In this document: in pieces, positions 1-6,648 of the stretch
Layout of the letters: each line of letters opens with the position of its first letter
How positions within the stretch are numbered: position 1 is the first letter of the stretch
Assembly (NCBI GenBank): GCA_024640255.1
Contig: JAHEFI010000013.1
Location: 1-61,727, forward strand
Direction of reading: 5' to 3'
DNA length: 61,727 nucleotides
DNA from: Bacteroidota bacterium
GTDB taxonomy: Bacteria; Bacteroidota; Bacteroidia; Chitinophagales; Chitinophagaceae
The notes under the pieces: model-generated
Seen by the model: only the letters and a program-made list of their open reading frames with translations
What the model was told of the DNA's origin: nothing
The model's database searches: none
Position numbers and translations under genes: made by a program

Positions 1-490
1 AATAACTATTTCTTTGAACTAAAACCTTATTGTATTGTATTAAATGATGTAAATAGGTCGGATACAATTGTGATAATAAACTATCCATCAATTTTCTTCT
101 TTCTTCACTTGTGCCAGTAATAATTTGAACATCATCTGGGGCAATCATTACACAGGGAACTTTTCCAATATGATGCGATAATTTGGTATAGGGAGTTTCG
201 TCAAAATAAAATTCTTTCTTTAAATTTTCCCTTAAAATGCAAGTAATAGGCACTTCGTTTTGACCAAATATATATGTTCCATCAATACGCATACCTTGAT
301 GATCGTGATGTACATTTTGGGCGTCAGGTCTGCTAAAATAACTTTTGGTAAAAGAGAGATAGTATAAAGCATCCAAAATATTGGTTTTCCCAGTTCCATT
401 GGGGCCAACAATGCCAATAATTCGATGGGTGAATTCGAATTGTTGTTGGACATAATTCCTGAACTGAACAAGGTTTAAGCTTTTTAGCAT
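1..490 (-). CDS. recF: DNA replication and repair protein RecF (5' part, runs off the left edge)
   Basis: Partial gene: the N-terminal ~163 residues are present and the rest lies outside the window. The protein starts MLKSLNLVQFRNY, followed by an ABC/SMC-type Walker A GPNGTGKT at residues 29-36, which is the RecF signature order. RecF loads RecA at single-strand gaps together with RecO and RecR. A second in-frame ATG lies two codons upstream (position 496). No Shine-Dalgarno is seen. A TATTTTGC stretch about 10 nt upstream of the start resembles a -7 box imperfectly. It is divergent from pyrR with ~56 bp between them. The usual recF neighbour dnaA is not visible here. Confidence 0.93.
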   Translation of the reverse strand, partial: MLKSLNLVQFRNYVQQQFEFTHRIIGIVGPNGTGKTNILDALYYLSFTKSYFSRPDAQNVHHDHQGMRIDGTYIFGQNEVPITCILRENLKKEFYFDETPYTKLSHHIGKVPCVMIAPDDVQIITGTSEERRKLMDSLLSQLYPTYLHHLIQYNKVLVQRNSY

Positions 491-546
491 CAACATGAGT
501 GCAAAATACATACAAAAAAGCTGTATTTTTATTGAAATTTTAAGGA

Positions 547-1071
547 ATGACACTCATTAGTGAGCAACAATTACCCAGTATCATTAAAAGACTGGCACAT
601 CAAATTTTAGAAACTTATCCTGGGTTAGAAAATACCGTAATTGTAGGATTACAACCTAGAGGGGTGTTTTTAAGTGATAAAATTGTTGCAGCATTAAAGC
701 AAGAAATAGCTGCTGATTTGGTTCAATATGGCAAATTAGACATAACTTTTTTCAGAGACGATATTAGAAGAGAATTACACCTAGGTTCTGAAACCCATCT
801 TCCTTTTAGTATTGAGGGCAAAACCGTTATTTTAATTGATGATGTCCTGTTTACAGGAAGAACTATTAGAGCCGCTTTAGATGCCTTATTATCCTTCGGT
901 AGACCCTCAAATGTAAGATTATGTGTTCTTGTGGATAGAAAACCCAGTAGGGAATTACCTATACAGCCTGACTTTACCGGCAAAGAAATGGATACATTAA
1001 CCCCATATAAGGTAAAAGTAAGGTGGAAAGAGAATGAAGGCGTAGACGATGTTATATTATTAGAAGAATAA
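547..1071 (+). CDS. pyrR: PyrR: pyrimidine operon regulator / uracil phosphoribosyltransferase
   Basis: 174 residues, normal PyrR length. The PRPP-binding motif VILIDDVLFTGRT sits at residues 94-106, and the N-terminal GLQPRGV and basic FFRDDIRRE segments fit the PyrR family. Family members bind pyr leader RNA in Firmicutes and have weak uracil phosphoribosyltransferase activity. Here pyrR is directly followed by pyrB (42-nt gap), which supports a pyrimidine role. No attenuator-like leader is visible before pyrR or pyrB, so how it would regulate is unclear; it might act mainly as an enzyme or on a distant target. Confidence 0.9.
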   Translation: MTLISEQQLPSIIKRLAHQILETYPGLENTVIVGLQPRGVFLSDKIVAALKQEIAADLVQYGKLDITFFRDDIRRELHLGSETHLPFSIEGKTVILIDDVLFTGRTIRAALDALLSFGRPSNVRLCVLVDRKPSRELPIQPDFTGKEMDTLTPYKVKVRWKENEGVDDVILLEE

Positions 1072-1098
1072 GGCTATGGTTTCTTCAAAAAAATATAT

Positions 1099-1106
1099 TA
1101 ATTTTG
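1099..1106 (+). promoter_or_regulatory. -7 box TAATTTTG of pyrB
   Basis: Perfect match to the Bacteroidota -7 consensus TAnnTTTG, ending 7 nt before the pyrB ATG. It implies that pyrB can be transcribed separately from pyrR with almost no 5' leader. No clear TTTG -33 box is seen. Confidence 0.55.
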
Positions 1107-1113
1107 TTTTTTA

Positions 1114-2049
1114 ATGGCACTATCTACCAAACATCTTCTTGGTATCAAAGACCTCAACTCTGAGGACATTCAACTTATTTTAAATACCGCAGGACAATTC
1201 AAAGAAGTATTACAAAGACCCGTTAAAAAGGTTCCAACATTAAGAGACGTTAATATTGTTAATCTATTTTACGAAAATTCTACAAGAACTAGAATATCCT
1301 TCGAATTGGCTGAAAAGAGATTATCTGCAGATGTAGTGAATTTTACAGTATCTAGTTCTTCAGCCGCTAAAGGAGAAACCTTATTGGATACAGTAAATAA
1401 CATTTTAAGCATGAAAGTGGATATGGTCGTGATGCGACATAGTGCTTCTGGCGCTCCTCATTTTCTTGCAAAACATATTGACGCAGCCATTATAAATGCA
1501 GGTGATGGTATTAATGAACATCCTACTCAAGCACTTCTTGATGCTTTTTCCATGAGAGAAAAATTAGGCAAATTAGAGGGCATTAAAGTGGCTATTATAG
1601 GTGACATCATGCATAGTAGGGTTGCTTTAAGTAATATTTATTTATTAAAGAAAATGGGTGCCGAAGTGATTGTTTCTGGGCCCCCAACCTTAATTCCAAG
1701 ATACTTACAAGAAGCAATGGGTGTTAAGGTAGAATACAATATCGACAAAGCATTAGCTTGGTGCGATGTAGCGAATGTGTTAAGAATTCAACTAGAAAGA
1801 CAAAACCAACCTTTATTCTCCTCATTAAGAGAATATAATTTGGCTTATGGAATTACCCAAGAAAGACTTTCTAAATTAAATAAAGAAATTATCATCATGC
1901 ATCCTGGCCCAATTAATAGAGGGGTAGAGATGGATAGTGATGTAGCGGATAGTCAACATTCCATTATTTTAGATCAAGTGGAGAATGGAGTAGCTGTAAG
2001 AATGGCCTGCTTATATCTATTAACAGGAAGAACAAATCCAACTTCCTAA
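1114..2049 (+). CDS. pyrB: Aspartate carbamoyltransferase catalytic chain
   Basis: 311 residues, typical length for the catalytic chain. It carries the carbamoyl-phosphate loop STRTR (residues 56-60), HPTQALLDAF in the middle and HPGPINRGVE near the C-terminus, all hallmarks of ATCase. It catalyses carbamoyl phosphate plus aspartate to carbamoyl aspartate, the committed step of pyrimidine synthesis. No regulatory chain pyrI is adjacent. Just downstream of pyrR and 9 nt upstream of coaD, so coaD is probably co-transcribed. Confidence 0.96.
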   Translation: MALSTKHLLGIKDLNSEDIQLILNTAGQFKEVLQRPVKKVPTLRDVNIVNLFYENSTRTRISFELAEKRLSADVVNFTVSSSSAAKGETLLDTVNNILSMKVDMVVMRHSASGAPHFLAKHIDAAIINAGDGINEHPTQALLDAFSMREKLGKLEGIKVAIIGDIMHSRVALSNIYLLKKMGAEVIVSGPPTLIPRYLQEAMGVKVEYNIDKALAWCDVANVLRIQLERQNQPLFSSLREYNLAYGITQERLSKLNKEIIIMHPGPINRGVEMDSDVADSQHSIILDQVENGVAVRMACLYLLTGRTNPTS

Positions 2050-2058
2050 ACAATTTTT

Positions 2059-2529
2059 ATGCAAAGAATCTGCTTATTTCCTGGAACATTTGACCCTGTT
2101 ACATTAGGTCATACGGATATTATAAACAGAGCATTACCTTTATTTGATAAAGTAGTGGTGGGTATTGGTATCAATGCAACCAAAAATCCGATGTTTACGG
2201 CAGATCAGAGAAAGTTATGGTTTGAAGAAATTTATAAAAATGAACCAAAACTTTCTGTCGAAACTTATGATGGTTTAACAGTTAAATTCTGTGAATCAAT
2301 TGGTGCTAAATTTATTTTAAGAGGCATTCGATATGTAAGTGACTTTGAATACGAAAAAACCATTGCTGATGCCAATAGAACAATGGATTCAAGTATTGAA
2401 ACAATCTTTTTAACAGGAGAGCCTAAATATACCAGTGTTGCATCTACCATTGTTAGAGATATCTTAAGAAATGGTGGTGACGCATCTCCATTTTTACCAG
2501 ATGCAGTTATACATTCCTTGAACCGATAA
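2059..2529 (+). CDS. coaD: Pantetheine-phosphate adenylyltransferase (CoaD)
   Basis: 156 residues. The nucleotidyltransferase signature PGTFDPVTLGH is at the N-terminus (HxGH-like TLGH), and GIRYVSDFEYE and a TSVASTIVRDI stretch are present as in bacterial PPAT. It makes dephospho-CoA from 4'-phosphopantetheine and ATP. The last CoA step, coaE, is encoded elsewhere in this window (53787-54371). Its stop codon abuts the stop of the convergent NUDIX gene with no base between them. Confidence 0.95.
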   Translation: MQRICLFPGTFDPVTLGHTDIINRALPLFDKVVVGIGINATKNPMFTADQRKLWFEEIYKNEPKLSVETYDGLTVKFCESIGAKFILRGIRYVSDFEYEKTIADANRTMDSSIETIFLTGEPKYTSVASTIVRDILRNGGDASPFLPDAVIHSLNR

Positions 2530-2955
2530 TTACAACTGATTTATTTTATTTCTATAAGCTTCGATTACTTCAATAATCGTGGGAAATGTATTATCTAAAC
2601 AATGCCTACAAGTAGCTAAAGTGTGCCATTCAATTTTTTCAATATCTTCAGAAGTTTGAGGCAATCCCTCTTGAAAATTAGGTATGGTCATATGAAACCA
2701 ATAAGTTCTTTTTACCACTTCCTCCTTTAAATATGGATCAAAATATGTGTGATTGGTAAAATTCAACATATTGTGTAGTTGAATATGTTGAATACCTGTT
2801 TCTTCCTGAACCTCTCTAACTGCACAGGTTTGTATCGTTTCTCCTTCGTCTAATTTTCCCTTTGGTAAGTCCCAAAAACCACGTCTGTAAATCCATAAAA
2901 TTGCCCCATCAGGGTTAGTTAATAAGCCTCCAGCAGCGATTATTTGTTTGGGCAT
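2530..2955 (-). CDS. NUDIX hydrolase
   Basis: 141 residues. A complete Nudix box (GX5EX7REUXEEXGU) runs from G33 to I55, with metal-ligand glutamates R47-E48 and E51-E52 in place. The box shows that it hydrolyses a nucleoside diphosphate linked to another moiety; the substrate cannot be read from the sequence. The PKGKLDEGE context is common in Bacteroidota NUDIX proteins of the diadenosine-polyphosphate/8-oxo-dGTP type, which is only a guess here. It is divergent from pyrE across 80 bp; a near -7 box (TAGATTTA, complement of 2989-2996) precedes it. Confidence 0.9.
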   Translation of the reverse strand: MPKQIIAAGGLLTNPDGAILWIYRRGFWDLPKGKLDEGETIQTCAVREVQEETGIQHIQLHNMLNFTNHTYFDPYLKEEVVKRTYWFHMTIPNFQEGLPQTSEDIEKIEWHTLATCRHCLDNTFPTIIEVIEAYRNKINQL

Positions 2956-3008
2956 AAAAATGTGTATAGTATTTAGTAACTCTTGGTGTAAATCTAGGTT
3001 TTAGCCTT

Positions 3009-3016
3009 TAATTTCG
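3009..3016 (+). promoter_or_regulatory. -7 box TAATTTCG of pyrE
   Basis: TAnnTTCG variant of the Bacteroidota -7 box, 19 nt before the pyrE ATG. The same TTCG variant precedes ltaE, which suggests it is tolerated in this genome. Confidence 0.4.
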
Positions 3017-3035
3017 CAACAATAATAGTACAAAT

Positions 3036-3665
3036 ATGACCAACGAAAAAGCTGTTGCAGAAAAATTATTACAAGTAGGGGCAGTAAAGTTAAGTCCAAA
3101 AGAACCATTTACATGGGCAAGTGGATGGAAAAGTCCTATTTATTGTGACAACAGAAAAGTACTTTCATTTCCTTATGTTAGAGATTTTATCAAAAGTGAA
3201 ATGTGTAATGTTATATTTGAAAAATTTGGCGAAGCGGATATGTTAGCAGGCGTTGCAACTGCCGGTATTCCTTGGGGAGCGATGGCTGCTGATCAATTAA
3301 AACTACCTTATATCTATGTTCGACCAAAGCCAAAAGAACATGGTTTAGGAAATCAAATTGAAGGTGCTTATCAAACATCCAATAAAATATTAGTTATAGA
3401 AGACTTAATTTCTACAGGTAAAAGTAGTTTACAGGTTGTAGATGTCTTAAGAAATGCAGGATTAGAAGTAATTGGAATGGTTTCTATTTTCAATTATGGA
3501 TTTACTATAGCAGATGAAGCTTTTAAAAAAGCTAATGTTCCCTATTTGTCTTTGACTAATTATGCAAGCATGATTGAATTAGCGGTAGAAAAAGGAGATG
3601 TAGACCCATCTACTCAAGATACGCTAATGCAATGGAGAGAGAGTCCTTCTACTTGGAATCAATAA
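3036..3665 (+). CDS. pyrE: Orotate phosphoribosyltransferase
   Basis: 209 residues. The PRPP-binding motif VIEDLISTGKSS (about residues 120-131), the VRPKPKEHGLGNQIEG catalytic loop and the substrate-binding FTWASGWKSPIYCDNR segment identify OPRTase. It converts orotate and PRPP to OMP, the fifth step of UMP synthesis. It stands alone with its own promoter but is only ~1 kb from pyrB and pyrR. Convergent with the LEA-type lipoprotein gene (5 bp between stops). Confidence 0.96.
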   Translation: MTNEKAVAEKLLQVGAVKLSPKEPFTWASGWKSPIYCDNRKVLSFPYVRDFIKSEMCNVIFEKFGEADMLAGVATAGIPWGAMAADQLKLPYIYVRPKPKEHGLGNQIEGAYQTSNKILVIEDLISTGKSSLQVVDVLRNAGLEVIGMVSIFNYGFTIADEAFKKANVPYLSLTNYASMIELAVEKGDVDPSTQDTLMQWRESPSTWNQ

Positions 3666-3670
3666 AGCTG

Positions 3671-4141
3671 TTATTTTAAATTTTTCATTGCATCACCCAA
3701 ATTTAATTTTTGAGTGGTTTCAAATGCAATAGGAATTGTTTTAGTAAAAAATCCTTTGCTCAATGTTGCATTACCTTTAATATTCAATTTGATTGGCTTA
3801 TTAAAGAGAATATCCATACTATTTTTTACTAGTACTGACATTTCAAATTCCATCTGAGCAGGCACCATAAACTGAGCATTTGCTGGAATAACAAAATTGG
3901 TATCTAAATGTACTTTAGTAAATGCTTGATTATTCATCAAAATATCACAATCAATTTGCTTAAGTACCATGGAAAAATTATTGGGATTGTAATATTTAAT
4001 TTTAGCTTGTATTTTGTTTTTACCCATAGAAATCTTATCTATCTTAATTTCTTGTAGTCCCTTAAATTCAAAATCTTTAGGAGAAGAACAAGCAGCAACA
4101 AAAAACATCAATAATAAAATAGGGTATAAGTACTTTCTCAT
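3671..4141 (-). CDS. LEA type 2 / WHy-domain lipoprotein
   Basis: 156 residues with a lipoprotein signal ending FVAAC, lipidated Cys at 18. The mature part has the alternating beta pattern of the LEA14/WHy family, including the typical IKYYNPNNFSM (N-P-N motif) and a late FTKTIPIAFE segment. Members are small envelope proteins of poorly known function in Bacteroidota. The charge after the Cys (SSPKDF) does not settle inner- or outer-membrane placement. Divergent from the WbqC-like gene with overlapping promoters. Confidence 0.75.
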   Translation of the reverse strand: MRKYLYPILLLMFFVAACSSPKDFEFKGLQEIKIDKISMGKNKIQAKIKYYNPNNFSMVLKQIDCDILMNNQAFTKVHLDTNFVIPANAQFMVPAQMEFEMSVLVKNSMDILFNKPIKLNIKGNATLSKGFFTKTIPIAFETTQKLNLGDAMKNLK

Positions 4142-4144
4142 AGT

Positions 4145-4152
4145 TATATTTG
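4145..4152 (+). promoter_or_regulatory. -7 box TATATTTG of the WbqC-like gene
   Basis: Perfect TAnnTTTG, 27 nt upstream of the ATG at 4180. Only 2 bp separate it from the oppositely oriented -7 box of the lipoprotein gene. Confidence 0.5.
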
Positions 4153-4154
4153 TA

Positions 4155-4162
4155 CAAACTTA
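4155..4162 (-). promoter_or_regulatory. -7 box TAAGTTTG of the LEA-type lipoprotein gene
   Basis: Perfect TAnnTTTG on the minus strand, 13 nt before the ATG at 4141. It faces the plus-strand -7 box at 4145-4152. Confidence 0.5.
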
Positions 4163-4179
4163 CAAAACATACTGAGTGA

Positions 4180-4767
4180 ATGATGTTAACGGAACTACAA
4201 TATTTTGGTACTATAAGTTATATAAAAGCAATTCAAGAGGCACAAACTATCAGCTTTGATGAGAATGAATTATTTAGCAAAATGAGTTTTAAGAATAGAA
4301 CCATTATTGCTAGTGCTCAGGGCCCTCTAAACTTAACGATACCCATTATTGGTGGCAGGGATCAAAAAAATAAATTAAAAGATATACTTATAGATTACAG
4401 TACTCCATGGCATCATCAACATCTAAAGTCAATTAAAAGCTGCTATAAAAGAGCTCCATTTTTTGACTACTATGAAGACAGTTTGAGTGTTTTATTAGAG
4501 GCCAAAGAAGATACACTATTTAATTTCTTAATTAATGTACAGGGATGGGTAAAGAATCAATTCAAAAATAATTGGTCGATTGTTGATCATCATGATAATG
4601 AGTTATTTAGAGACCCCTATTTACCTAAAAATTATGCTACTTTTATTTCAATTCGATACCAGCAAGTTTTTGAAGATCAAATTGGATTTTTGAACAATTT
4701 ATCTGTACTAGATATATTATTTTGTTGTGGAGGGAAAGAAGCCAGTAATATATTAAAATCTTCTTAA
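4180..4767 (+). CDS. WbqC family protein
   Basis: 195 residues. The N-terminal LQYFGTISYIKAI, the central IPIIGGRDQKN and TPWHHQHLKSIKSCYKRAPFF, and the later PYLPKNY segment match the WbqC-like family, named after an O-antigen cluster protein. The biochemical role is not established. The gene starts with two consecutive ATGs; either could be used. The 3' end overlaps the convergent M56 peptidase gene by 15 nt. Confidence 0.8.
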   Translation: MMLTELQYFGTISYIKAIQEAQTISFDENELFSKMSFKNRTIIASAQGPLNLTIPIIGGRDQKNKLKDILIDYSTPWHHQHLKSIKSCYKRAPFFDYYEDSLSVLLEAKEDTLFNFLINVQGWVKNQFKNNWSIVDHHDNELFRDPYLPKNYATFISIRYQQVFEDQIGFLNNLSVLDILFCCGGKEASNILKSS

Positions 4768-6156
4768 GCTATCTGTTTTAGCTAATTCTGGATGTCTTTT
4801 CATAAAAGTACTTGCCCAGTTTTCGTATTGTAATACCTCATGCCATTCTTTACTATTCTCTAAGAAATCCATTGCTTCTTTTTCGGATTCGATATTAGCT
4901 AACTTGGCATTCAATAACTCTTTTCTTAGTTGGTAGTTTAGTAAAACAGATCTTAATAATAATTTTTCAGCCATTTCGAATTCTATTGAATCTCTTGCCT
5001 TTGAATAATTCACATAATTATATTGATCTTCTCTTACTTTAATCCAATTTACTGCCTTAGAAACAACCGCATTATACATTTCATCTTTGATAGGAGCAGA
5101 AGCAATATTATTTGATTTTAATTTAATAATAACTACTTGTGCATTTTTTGCATTGTGATGTTTCAAATGTTTAGCACTAAGATGTTTTACAATTGACTTA
5201 ACTGGTTGGTTTATTTCCTGATGAGCGGTAATAATATTTTTACTTTGTATATTGGTATTCACTCCAATACTAGTAACAATTAAAACCAATAAGGCAAATA
5301 AACCTTTTTTCACTACACTAGTTGATTTTAAAGGTAGCTGATGCAAGTGTTTAATTCTTGTCAATAGCTCTTTTTCTGTCCCAACAGCATTTAGCAATAA
5401 TGGATTATTAGCTGATTGTGTTATTAATGCTAATTGGTATAAAGTTTTTGAATAAGCAACAGGATTGCTAGTTTGACGAATTACCCATTCATCGCAAGCT
5501 AATTCTCTTAAAATATTAATTTCTTTTGAAAAAAAGTAAGAGAAAGGATTAAAGATTAATATAAAATGACACCCATTCACTATTAATTGGATAATGAAAT
5601 CATTTCTAATAATATGTCCAATTTCATGTAATAATATAAACTTTACTTCTTCTGTACTTAAATGATTTAATATGGAAATAGGCAATAGAATAACCGCATC
5701 TATCCAGCCAAATGTAATAGGGGCTTTAAGATCTTTTGATTGACCAATTATAAACTCATTTTCTCCAAAATTAGCTACTAGTTTTTTCCAATAACCATTG
5801 GTTTGAAAATCAGCAGTATTTCGTAAATGAATTAATTGTTTAAATTCTACAACAATATAAATAAGGTATAGCAATAGGGCAAGGCAATAGAGAATACCTA
5901 TATAAGAATAATAATTAGTCCAAATTGGATTTGATGTGAAAGATAATGTAGTTACTTTAAAGCTAGTATTGCCAGGATTAAAAACACTATAAATAAAATA
6001 TAAAGCTGCAATACATTCAAAGGCCACCGCTAAGATAAAAGATCTGGCTGCTTTCAATTTAAATACAAATTGAATAGATAAATACAATAAAAATAGTATG
6101 GACATCATCCACATACTATTGAGCATTGCATTGGGTATTTGAAACAAGTAAGCCAT
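4753..6156 (-). CDS. M56 (BlaR1/MecR1-type) membrane metallopeptidase without PBP sensor
   Basis: 467 residues. Three to four transmembrane helices in the first ~110 residues, the zinc motif HEIGH at 177-181 followed by ELACDEW (~residues 218-224) with the third ligand, then another membrane segment near residue 280. After it comes a ~165-residue charged extracytoplasmic part. In BlaR1 the C-terminus is a penicillin-binding sensor; here no SxxK/SxN/KTG domain is visible, so the signal is unknown. Six nt downstream of the BlaI-type repressor gene, as in all bla/mec-like pairs, so the protease presumably controls that repressor. Confidence 0.88.
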   Translation of the reverse strand: MAYLFQIPNAMLNSMWMMSILFLLYLSIQFVFKLKAARSFILAVAFECIAALYFIYSVFNPGNTSFKVTTLSFTSNPIWTNYYSYIGILYCLALLLYLIYIVVEFKQLIHLRNTADFQTNGYWKKLVANFGENEFIIGQSKDLKAPITFGWIDAVILLPISILNHLSTEEVKFILLHEIGHIIRNDFIIQLIVNGCHFILIFNPFSYFFSKEINILRELACDEWVIRQTSNPVAYSKTLYQLALITQSANNPLLLNAVGTEKELLTRIKHLHQLPLKSTSVVKKGLFALLVLIVTSIGVNTNIQSKNIITAHQEINQPVKSIVKHLSAKHLKHHNAKNAQVVIIKLKSNNIASAPIKDEMYNAVVSKAVNWIKVREDQYNYVNYSKARDSIEFEMAEKLLLRSVLLNYQLRKELLNAKLANIESEKEAMDFLENSKEWHEVLQYENWASTFMKRHPELAKTDSLRRF

Positions 6157-6162
6157 TAATGC

Positions 6163-6543
6163 TTATTTTCTTTTTTCAATTTGTTCTATCAATGATTTAA
6201 TTTCTGCTAATTCTTCTTGAGAAGTTTGGTGATTTCCAAGAGCTTGTAATACTAACTGAGAACTATTACCACTAAATAAGGTTTTAATCATTTTGGTGAT
6301 ATATTGTTCTTGTGCAGTTTCTTTTGCTAACAATGGGGTATAGATATGCGTTTTAGAAGATTCGTTTCTTGAAACCAAACCTTTTTCGTGCATAATTTGC
6401 ATCAACTTTAAAGTAGTGGTATATCCAACATCTTTAGTTAATTGAACTACTTCATGCACTTCTCTAACAGAAGCATGTTGTTTTTCCCATAGAATACTTA
6501 AAATTTCTAACTCGCTTTCTGTAGGTTTAAATAGCTTGGACAT
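6163..6543 (-). CDS. BlaI/MecI/CopY family transcriptional repressor
   Basis: 126 residues. The winged-helix starts with LFKPTESELEILSILWEKQHASVREVHE, then VGYTTTLKLMQIMHEKGLV as recognition helix and wing, and a C-terminal dimerisation region (~residues 80-126), matching BlaI. The cleavage site used by the partner protease cannot be told. A perfect 6+6 bp inverted repeat with a 7-bp spacer at 6559-6577 overlaps its promoter, so autoregulation is likely. Targets beyond its own operon are unknown; there is no evidence of beta-lactam resistance as such. Confidence 0.88.
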   Translation of the reverse strand: MSKLFKPTESELEILSILWEKQHASVREVHEVVQLTKDVGYTTTLKLMQIMHEKGLVSRNESSKTHIYTPLLAKETAQEQYITKMIKTLFSGNSSQLVLQALGNHQTSQEELAEIKSLIEQIEKRK

Positions 6544-6558
6544 ATTATTACGATTAAG

Positions 6559-6577
6559 TTCGTATGTAATTTACGAA
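6559..6577. promoter_or_regulatory. Candidate BlaI operator: TTCGTA-N7-TACGAA
   Basis: Perfect inverted repeat 16 bp upstream of the repressor start. It overlaps a minus-strand -7-like box TAAATTAC (complement of 6566-6573) that lies 18 bp from a TTTG (-33, complement of 6592-6595). Dyad over the promoter is the arrangement expected of a repressor site. Confidence 0.5.
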
Positions 6578-6592
6578 AATGATGGAAATAAC

Positions 6593-6623
6593 AAAAAATC
6601 CCCCCGAAAATTCGGAGGGATTT
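6593..6623 (-). terminator. Rho-independent terminator of hppA
   Basis: Minus-strand hairpin with 12 of 13 pairs (one C/A mismatch), loop of two bases, followed by six T. It separates hppA from the blaI-M56 operon on the same strand. Confidence 0.8.
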
Positions 6624-6648
6624 ATGTTAAAATATCGTAAAAATGAAA

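Noticed and set aside
1..546. Replication origin near recF
   Set aside because: No dnaA, no cluster of DnaA boxes and no dnaN visible; recF alone does not mark an origin here.
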